The notes beneath the pieces are model-generated. The model saw only the letters and a program-made list of their open reading frames with translations, was not told the DNA's origin and searched no databases. Both the position numbers and the translations under genes were made by a program. A stretch of DNA of 28,694 nt from Ectocarpus siliculosus (lineage: Eukaryota > Sar > Phaeophyceae > Ectocarpales > Ectocarpaceae), in contig FN649748.1 of assembly GCA_000310025.1 (NCBI GenBank), positions 1,839,942 to 1,868,635 of the forward strand, read 5' to 3'. Shown here one piece after another: positions 21,382 through 28,694 of this stretch (positions are counted from its first letter, which is position 1; every line of letters starts with the position of its first letter).

Positions 21382-22367
21382 CTTTACAAGCACAGGCGGT
21401 AACGGAAAGAGGGAGGAGGGAGGAGAACCGATATTCATTTGAAGAGTGATACGCTGGAGAGGTGATGAACCATGAGGGAGGAAACGCTCACTCCAATATC
21501 ACAGCTAAATGACAGGGAAGGTTTTTATTTCATATGCGGCGGGGTCCAACGCAGGAATGAGTGGAACTGAAGAAAATGTACACCATGGTCAAAAAAAGAG
21601 CGGCCCTATCAATAGTTTTTTTATCGAATCGGACACGTTCAATCACAATTTTTCGGACAGACGGGCTTTCCACGCTGCACCAAAGGGATAATCAACTTAT
21701 TTATCTTGATCACATATCCCGGAGGAATGTATTGTCAACGAAATACGAGTTGATACCGTAAGAGGTGTAAGGATGTATGTGTGAAACAACTCGGAAGTTA
21801 CGCGCGCTTCGAAAGCTACTGAAGGTCGTTATCCCTACCCTTCTGTTGGAGACTCTTGGTTTTAGTCGATACATTTAACAGGTGACAAGTGCTGCATTTG
21901 CATAGAACGAAACATTTAAGGTCTACACGATAAGACTACGACATAAATGGGTGCCATGTTGTTGTCCGTTTTCTGCCGTTTCGCTGTTGATACGTCAATA
22001 GTGCTGTGAGCGCTGATTTGAAGTGAAGACAACAACAACAAAACAAAAACTGATTTGCTCTGGACAAGGAGATGGATGGATGCCGACATCATGTCGAGGG
22101 AATCGGCAATAAAGATGATATGTTCCTTCATCGTGGAAGTGATGATGTAAGGATAACAACACCATCCACTCCGCCAGATAGTCAGTCTCTTTGTGTCGAG
22201 CCACACGTTGTCAAAAAGCTTTGTCATTCCCGCGCCGTGTGTTCCGGGTATACTACGTAGTACTTGAGTCCGCCGTTGATGCCTGTGCCCCACGCCAACG
22301 CCACCCGCTGTGAACAGGAGTTTCCCCCCATCATGTCGAGGAACGGTGTGTATGTGTGTGTTTATTA
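21382..22367. other. AT-richer region without a recognised gene
   Basis: Base composition falls clearly compared with the kinase-like exon. A 171-codon open frame on the - strand (21916-22431) and other overlapping frames show no domain. A short - strand frame near 22330-22240 (reading ...WGTGINGGLKYYVVYPEH) has a protein-like look but no identified family. Confidence 0.4.
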
Positions 22368-22560
22368 ATATTATTAGCATCGATCGCGCTAACCGGCCTG
22401 ACCAATGAAAAATCGTCTGAAAATACAACACACTTCTGTCTATCTGCCATGAACTGGGACCCCGTGAGGGGGCAGCATGGGGGAGGCTAAACTATCCTTC
22501 GGATCAAAGACAGAAACGGCAGCAACAGAAGAAAACTGGACGCGTCTACCAAGGCTATTA
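22368..22560 (+). repeat. Dispersed repeat, second long copy
   Basis: Same orientation as, and same order of blocks as, 13309-13515: ATTAGCATCGATCGCGCTAA, CGGCCTGACCAATGAAAA, GCCATGAACTGGGACCCCGT, GGGGGAGGCTAAACTATC and GTCTACCAAGGCTATT. Differences are single bases and short indels. A short GT microsatellite follows at about 22566-22580. Confidence 0.8.
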
Positions 22561-23186
22561 TTATATTGTGTGTGTGTGTGAAGCTGGCTGTGCTGTTGCT
22601 TCGTTCGGTCTGACTCACCAGAAATTGTTGCCTGGAAGCACCAGAAGCAAGCATGAAAATCTCGCTTCCATCTTGCTGGCGAGAGTCCGTCAGGACCGCC
22701 TGAGAAAATACATGTTGCGGATACTACCTGAAGTTTTGATCGAACAACGCACAATCCATGTTGTAGTGGAGATGATGGGATGATGTTCGTTCGTTGTGCT
22801 GCAGTTGCAAGTGGAGCTAAACATACATGGCGTACAGAACGGGTTTGCAAGTCAACTTCGTTATTACAGCAGTAGACTATAGTCTAGTAGGCAAATTTCC
22901 TTATTTGGAACGACGGAACGACCAAACCTTGAACGAACCCGTCAGTTTTCTTTGAATGAGTTTCTCATATTTGGGGCTGTTGCATCCTGGTGATGTTTTG
23001 TTTTTTTGCTAGGATTTCAACAGTCAACACACAACAAACCAACACACTCATTCTTTCATCACGCGGCACCGCCCCGAAGCTTGGTGTGGCGACCATTGCC
23101 TGGGGGCTGTCGCCCTCGCCTGCACTCGCCTGTGGACTTCCTGACCCCCTCCTCGTGGTGCACGTCTGCCAGCACCCACGCCCCCC
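22561..23186. other. Region without a recognised gene
   Basis: Contains a short GT repeat at its left edge, a 14-base palindrome (TAGACTATAGTCTA near 22873) and a GC-richer part from 23060. Open frames are short and motif-free. Confidence 0.4.
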
Positions 23187-23377
23187 ACCGACCTCATCGT
23201 CCGTGCAATATGACTCTTGCGGCAACTTGGGGAGGGTGGGTATCACGGGAGAGTGGTGATGGTTTCAGCACCCAGAAGACCGCACCGACCTCATCGTCCG
23301 TGCAGTACGACTCTTGCGGCAACTTGGGGTGGGTGGGTATCACGGGAGAGTGGTGATGGTTTCAGCACCCAGAAGAC
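23187..23377 (+). repeat. 97-base tandem duplication
   Basis: Copy 1 is 23187-23283 and copy 2 runs from 23284 to about 23377. Both start ACCGACCTCATCGTCCGTGC and contain GACTCTTGCGGCAACTTGGG and GTGATGGTTTCAGCACCCAG. They differ at only a few bases (for example CAATATG against CAGTACG), so the duplication is recent. Confidence 0.92.
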
Positions 23378-24331
23378 TGTGTGCAGGGCCCTCACTCGCA
23401 TAAAGATACGTACACAACATGCGAAACGAAGCACTCAGAATATTGAGCACCATCTAGAGTATTTGTGAGCGGGCGCCAAGTGTATCTCATAGCCTCCGAT
23501 GAAGGAGACGGGATGAAGCCTGTAGTCTCCGATTGAGGAGATCAGACGAAGGGGGAGACCACCAGAGGCCGCTATTTTACCGACAAAGAGTATGAGTTCA
23601 CGAACATTGGTGCAGTTGCACCCATTAGAGACCAAGTAGCGCTTCCGAACGAACGCGTCATCACATCTACGTGAACTCTGGACTGCTACCACCCCACTCT
23701 CCACCAAGCTGCTCCATCTCTTTGTCTAAGGGCGGAAGGGGACAGAGCTTCATAGGACCTGTAGTTGCTCCAGCCAACGCCTGGTTGCTCCATTGAGGTC
23801 AGTCAGTCTGTTGCATGCCGCACAACCGTCGTGATGCACAAACTCCATCAACCCTCTAGGCTAACTGCGACAACAACAGGCAGAAGATGCCGCCGTCAAC
23901 CCCTCATCTCCTCCCGTAGCAATATCTGAATGAGGATGGTCGCCGTGTTGCCTTCTACACCAACCAGTAGGCCTGTGTAAAATCTATCTGCTGCATTTGT
24001 TTTCATCTCCGTAAAGAGCTTCGAGAGCACCCCACGACGTGATCTGTCGCTCCGAGAGAATGCATGCGTTGGCAGCTGGGAAAAAAAAATTGGGTTTTCT
24101 ATCAGTTTTTCGTCACAAAGAAAGGCCGTGGCGATGTTTGCTCGACTTATTAAATTCTGAAATCCTCATTATTACCGGTCGAACGGACTCCTTACATCCA
24201 CCGTTCGTTATTCCCAAGCTCTAGCTTGGGTCTCAGTCGATCAAAAGTCTTTTTTTTCCGTCTGTGGAGTTTTCAGTAGCATAGCGGACCCCTTGCCCGA
24301 CCGGGTCGAAAAGGCCGATCTCAGCCCACAC
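23378..24331. other. Region without a recognised gene
   Basis: Two short similar blocks (GCCTCCGATGAAGGAGACGG near 23492 and GTCTCCGATTGAGGAGATCA near 23524) form a small imperfect repeat. Otherwise there is no gene, RNA or element I can support. Confidence 0.4.
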
Positions 24332-24435
24332 TGCGAACCTCCGAAAACTACCAGCAGTTCTGGGTAGCTGAGACGATTTCAAGACCTCTCACAGTCGTTT
24401 GAGCATCTATCGCTTGCTGTGGGGCGATAACCAGT
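24332..24435 (+). repeat. Direct repeat R2, left copy
   Basis: 104 bases nearly identical to 24875-24978, with the core ACTACCAGCAGTTCTGGGTA, GCTGAGACGATTTCAAGACC and TGTGGGGCGATAACCAG. About 440 bases lie between the copies, including a tandem pair of about 64 bases (from about 24513 and 24577) around CTTTTTATAGATCTTTTT and GAGTCGTCTTC. Confidence 0.9.
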
Positions 24436-24731
24436 TTCTCCGTCGACAAGAAGATCTGCGTTACATCGTCACATCGGAACGACCAGATTGGTTGACTTGT
24501 CGTTGAGGGTCCTCTTTTTATAGATCTTTTTGTATAAGAGTCGTCTTCATTTTTTTCGCCGCCCGCGCCAACCCTTCTTTTTACAGATCTTTTTATATAG
24601 AGTCGTCTTCTTTTTTTCGCCGCCCGCCCCAAGCCTTGCTTGCTTCTCTCGTGTCCCGCGCCAAGCCTTGCTTGCTGGCTACGCTTCTCTCGAGATGCTG
24701 ACCGACCTCAGCACACAGCTGGACATTCTGT

Positions 24732-24874
24732 GTACATACAGCAGGAGCTGCTTTTGTTCTGTTGTTGCAACTTTCTGCATGGATGGCTCTTTTGTGGTGC
24801 GAAAATTAGCATTTATTGTTGTTGTTGATGTGCGGACGAGAGGACGAGAGTGGTAGGCAAAAGCAGTACGTACC
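24732..24874 (+). repeat. Repeat R1, left copy
   Basis: Matches 28031-28189 in the same orientation: ACATACAGCAGGAGCTGC, GGATGGCTCTTTTGTGGTGC, TGCGGACGAGAGGACGAGAG and GGTAGGCAAAAGCAGTACGT. The right copy has small insertions. Confidence 0.85.
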
Positions 24875-24978
24875 TGCAAATCTCCGGCAACTACCAGCAG
24901 TTCTGGGTAGCTGAGACGATTTCAAGACCTCTCACAGTCGTTTGAGCAGCTATCGCTCGCTGTGGGGCGATAACCAGT
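24875..24978 (+). repeat. Direct repeat R2, right copy
   Basis: Partner of 24332-24435. It differs at few positions (for example GAGCAGCTATCGCTCGC against GAGCATCTATCGCTTGC). It begins immediately after repeat R1, and the large repeat R3 starts right after it. Confidence 0.9.
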
Positions 24979-24984
24979 GATTTT

Positions 24985-26080
24985 GTGATTTTCTTCCTTA
25001 CTTAGTCTATAGTGACCGTTGTACACATGCGGTGGCTGCTGTTATGCTCGGAAGATGCTGCAAAGGTCATAAGGTTATCGTCTCTGTCGCTTGGGCTGCA
25101 CGCCGTGCTCGCGTAGGAGATGCGCATTCCTCATTTTTTCTCTGTGCCGATATCCATGAAGAAAAGCAACGGCAGCACGGTTGAAGATACAGACAACAGA
25201 CGGTCCGCCATACCCTTTTTTTTTCTTCTCTTACATGCATGGATGGGTGGTAAAGCATCGCAAGCGTGTTGCTGCCTTACTTACCTTTAGTGTGCTGCGT
25301 AGTCGTAATTTGAGCGATAAGGGGTAGATGGCAGGACAACAATCTTATTTGCGTAGTGAGGTTTGACAACTGGTCGTTCGTGGAACGGTGCGCGTCTATC
25401 GCGACGGCAAGCGTATTGAGAAAATAGTTCGTCCGTGGTGCTTCTCGTCATCATTTTCTATTTCGTTGTCACTTCATACTTCATACCACAAGTGATGAAA
25501 GAGAGTCTCCACAGTTAGTTCGGAAACGGCGACTATATTTGGTTTGTTGCGTTTGTTGTTGCTGAGCACACATCGGATGTCGTCGTTCGTTACAGCCTGC
25601 GGTGGGCCACAGGGACGAGAGTGAGTGTCTTCGGTTAGGGTCTCGAGAGTTAATTAATGCCTTCTCTACGCTTTCTTCTGTTGATCTACGTAGTAGTAGC
25701 ACCTGTCTCTCCTTCTCGCCTATTATCGCCGTTGGGGTCCCAACAACATCGAACGTCAACCGCAATCGTTTTTCTTCTTGCTGAGTAAGAGGCTATTTGT
25801 GTAGTACGTACCCGGCTGCTGTATGTGAGGCGATGGGCGCTGCCTCTTTACTTGAAGCAACGGGGGCATGGCCCCTATAATGTTTGCTGCATGCTGTGCT
25901 ATGTGACAGCTAGCTTCCAGCGGTTCAGAGCGGCGACGGTGGTTTTCGTATGCTCTCTTTTGCCACCTCCCTGAAGCCTGTCGCGTCTGGCTCACTTGTC
26001 TTTGTCGTCCCTTCTTCTTTTTCTTTTTTTTCTTAACATAGTCTATATTTTATTTTTCCGCTTGCTTTTTGGGGTCCGCC
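24985..26080 (+). repeat. 1.1-kb repeat R3, left copy
   Basis: Diverged direct copy of 26624-27704. Shared blocks in the same order include GTGATTTTCTTCC, AAGGTTATCGTCTCTGT, CAGACGGTCCGCC, CTGCGTAGTCGTAATTTGAG, ATAGTTCGTCCGTGGTGCT, GTCCCAACAACATCGAACGT and CCTGAAGCCTGTCGCGTCTG. Neither copy holds a shared open frame of note. Confidence 0.85.
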
Positions 26081-26623
26081 GGTCATCCGCCCACCACCCA
26101 TTAGTTCAGTTTTAAATGTTGTTGTTGTTGTTGTTGTTGTTGTTGTCTTCGCATTAAAAACCGTTCAGATCTCTCTCTACCCAGTACCTTCATATGTGCG
26201 TACTGATCCAACACTTGACGCGGTCGATTCCCGTGGTCACAGGCTAACTTACCCTAAAGAGGTACGCTAAAACAAACTGGCCCCGAAAGGTCCGCAAGTC
26301 AATAAAAATCAACGACAGATATTCTTTGGAACGGGGTGTTTACTTGCCATCTCTATCTATGCAAGTTTCACAATTAATTTTGAAGCTTTTCTGAAGCTAG
26401 TTGAAACAGTAGTGTCATCGTTCGATATCCGTTCGGTGAGGAATCAATCGCAAATCATGACCCGTCCCCGAGTTGTAGCAGCTTCCGCCTCCTGGGGCCG
26501 GCAAGAGTCGGCCTTCACTGCTGTACCTTGTCTGTTTCGCCATGGGAATGGCCGGTTCAAAGCGAAAGAGGGTCCTGCGTGCTGCGCGCCACCACCTTTT
26601 TTTTTTTGCGTTTGTTTGTTGTT
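26081..26623. other. Spacer between the two R3 copies
   Basis: Contains a GTT microsatellite (26118-26146) and a T run before 26610. A - strand frame overlapping its right end has no motif. No gene supported. Confidence 0.5.
26118..26146 (+). repeat. Microsatellite (GTT)n
   Basis: Nine to ten uninterrupted GTT units. Confidence 0.95.
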
Positions 26624-27704
26624 GTGATTTTCTTCCTGAGTGACCGTTGTTGTACACAACATGCGGCTGCTGCTGTACACATACTTGCGGTTGCTGCAGT
26701 ATATGCTCGGAATGTGCTGCAAAGGTCGTAAGGTTATCGTCTCTGTTTTTTTGGGCTGCACGCGTTGCTCGCGTAGGCGATGCGCGTCTCCTACTTTTTT
26801 CCAGTGTCGTTGTCGGCAGCACAGTCAGTTGAAGAGACAAACAACAACAGACGGTCCGCCTTGTTTTGTTTTGCTGCATGCATGGTTGGTATGCATCGGC
26901 ACGCGTGTTGCTTCCTTGCCTTGAGTCTGCTGCGTAGTCGTAATTTGAGCGATAGGTAAGCTAGATGGCAGCACAATCTTAGATACTACGTAGTGAGGTA
27001 TGATAACCAACAGCTCGTTCGTGCAGCGGTGCGCATCTATGGCGGACGGCAAGCGTATTGCGATAATAGTTCGTCCGTGGTGCTATGTAGTCGTGCTCTT
27101 TTTAGTTCTCACTTCCTACAACAAGATAGTAGTCCACAGCTCGCACACGGCGACTGACTATATTTGTTTGTTGTTGTGCTTGTTTGCTGTTGCTGAGCCG
27201 ACATCGGATATCGCCGTTCGATACACAACGTGACATCATGTCTGACAGCCTGCGGCGGGCCAGAGGGACGAGAGTGAGTGTCTTCTCGACAGAGTCAATG
27301 CCTTCTCTTCTCGAGAGAGTCAATGCCTTGTCTTCTCTCCGCTCTCGTATTTTTGTCTACCTCTCTTTCTCTCTCTCTCGCCTTTCGCCGGTAGGGTCCC
27401 AACAACATCGAACGTCAACCAACCGCAGTCGTTTCGCTTTTTGCTGAGTAAGAGGCTACCCGTGCATCCGGCTGCTGCATGTGAAGCGATGGGCGTTATG
27501 CCAAGCAATGGACTTGGGCCCTACCTAATATTTGCTCCATATGTAGTGCTATGTGAGAGTTTCCAGCGGTCCGGAGCGAGCGGCGACGGTGCTTTTCTTC
27601 TATGCGCTCTTTTGCCTCCTCCCTGAAGCCTGTCGCGTCTGACTCGTTTGTTCTCGCTTCTTTCTTTCTTTTGTTTTTCATGCTTTTGTTTTTTGGGGTC
27701 CCCC
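26624..27704 (+). repeat. 1.1-kb repeat R3, right copy
   Basis: Partner of 24985-26080, with frequent substitutions and short indels. It contains its own small tandem duplication of GAGTCAATGCCTTCTCTTCT-type units at about 27290-27340. R1 follows it about 330 bases downstream. Confidence 0.85.
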
Positions 27705-28030
27705 GGGTTCCTGTGTGCTCATCGGGCATCTTCTTGGTGTCTACCTTGATTGTTACCCGCTGCAAAAATCGAAAGCTTCAGACAGGCAACGCGACGATAC
27801 TCGTCGAGATGCCATACACAATGAATTCATTGCTAATCTGTCTCAGACTCTTTTCTATGATGGAGATGGATTCGTTGTGTCATATTAAGAAGAATAAACA
27901 TAAAAAAACATCCTGTCGTTACTCTATCGATACCTCACACCCACCCCTACTCACGCCGACGCAGACACAGACAGGCAGACTCAGCTCTTTCGCCTGTGCT
28001 GTATCTGTTGTTCGTGCGTGCTGAAAAATG
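27705..28030. other. Region without a recognised gene
   Basis: AT-rich in its middle (about 27880-27910). The long open frame running from R3 into this stretch shows no domain and is partly repeat sequence. Confidence 0.4.
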
Positions 28031-28189
28031 GTACATACAGCAGCAGCTTACCGCAGCAGGAGCTGCTTTTTGCTTGTTTGTACAGCTTTTCCTGCAGGGA
28101 TGGCTCTTGTTGTGCGGCAAGTTGCATTGTTTGTTGTTGATGCGGACGAGAGGACGAGAGTGAGTGGTAGGCAAAAGCAGTACGTACCG
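28031..28189 (+). repeat. Repeat R1, right copy
   Basis: Partner of 24732-24874: ACATACAGCAGCAGC, GGGATGGCTCTTGTTGTGCG, TGCGGACGAGAGGACGAGAG and GGTAGGCAAAAGCAGTACGT. Confidence 0.85.
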
Positions 28190-28463
28190 TGTTAAAGGGA
28201 CAGACAGAGTGCCTACCGTGTGTATGTAGACGTTGCATTTCGTGATTCCCGAGGATCGGATGTATGTGTTGTTTTTTTATTGCGTACCCGCGTCCATCAC
28301 GACCATTATTGCGTAGTGTGTCGGCTAATTAAGGTCCTTCCCGTTCGTGGTGTCAGCACACGCGCAACACGCGACTAAAATAAAAATATAAAGCTTGGGA
28401 CTAGCAACGCCGACGATATTCGTCGGCTTGCTTTCAACAATGCATAGAACTATAACAACTACC

Positions 28464-28694
28464 GTGAGAGTCGGAGAGATGGCACCCCCGTGTTAGCGTT
28501 TTTTTATAGCGTATTTCTCCACAACCAGGGGGGTATCACTGCCGTGCCGAAAAGGGTAGTTTTGGAAACATCTCGTCGAGGACTTTCTTCCTGAGAGGTA
28601 TCGGTTGGTGCCCGCACTCCGCACCCTCCTAGTTGTGGAGAAATACGCTTAAGAACGCTAAGACGGGGGGGGGTGCCATCTCTCCGACTCTTAC
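28464..28694. mobile_element. MITE-like element with about 71-base terminal inverted repeats, reaching the window edge
   Basis: Left end 28464-28534 starts GTGAGAGTCGGAGAGATGGC. The last bases of the window, read in reverse, start GTAAGAGTCGGAGAGATGGC and continue through CTTAGCGTT...GCGTATTTCTCCACAAC, matching the left arm with few mismatches and a longer C run. The middle (about 28535-28623) encodes nothing. The layout is that of a non-autonomous DNA transposon. The target-site duplication cannot be checked because the right flank is outside the window, and the repeat could extend further. Confidence 0.82.

Noticed and set aside
20909-21442. 177-codon + strand frame opposite the kinase-like exon
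   Set aside because: Mirror of a GC-rich, low-complexity region; the - strand frame has the kinase signature and a splice acceptor.
23920-23975. Possible retrotransposon RNase H remnant (NEDGRRVAFYT)
   Set aside because: Match is only a dozen residues, with stops nearby and no other reverse transcriptase or integrase motif.
26175-26250. tRNA-like T-loop string (GGTCGATTCC)
   Set aside because: No matching acceptor stem, anticodon arm or D arm could be drawn around it.

Overview
This window is nuclear DNA from a eukaryote. Its genes are cut into short exons (mostly 70-210 bases) by GT-AG introns, and the space between them is rich in repeats. The protein families, the mostly phase-0 introns with GTGAG donors, the poly-C and poly-pyrimidine stretches before acceptors and the dense small repeats fit a stramenopile alga, most likely a brown alga of the Ectocarpus type. 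That assignment is inference from style, not a database match.

Four genes are recognised from their proteins. From left to right: (1) the 3' part of a cytoplasmic type I L-asparaginase (+ strand, entering from the left edge); (2) a mitochondrial A-type iron-sulfur carrier, ISCA1-like (+, two exons, complete); (3) a roadblock-type dynein light chain (- strand, three exons seen, start exon not placed); (4) a complete ten-exon SEC61 alpha gene (+, 11100-19262, 472 residues), the pore subunit of the ER translocon. The dynein and SEC61A genes are divergent across about 1.3 kb; ISCA1 and the dynein gene converge. At 20596-21381 on the - strand lies a likely last coding exon of a protein-kinase-like gene whose catalytic exons are not visible. 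These are unrelated housekeeping genes; nothing suggests an operon, gene cluster or shared pathway.

The right third (about 22.3-28.7 kb) appears free of intact genes and is built of repeats: a dispersed repeat shared with SEC61A intron 2, a 97-base tandem pair, a 104-base direct-repeat pair bracketing about 440 bases (TRIM-like layout), a diverged 1.1-kb direct duplication, and an inverted-repeat element (MITE-like) ending at the window edge. SEC61A intron 3 holds a second, nearly perfect fold-back element.

One assembly problem matters: SEC61A intron 9 has a run of exactly 100 N, followed by about 490 bases that are a badly base-called second copy of the sequence just before the gap. The ORFs there are artefacts. 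I found no rRNA, convincing tRNA, CRISPR array, or clearly new biological system.
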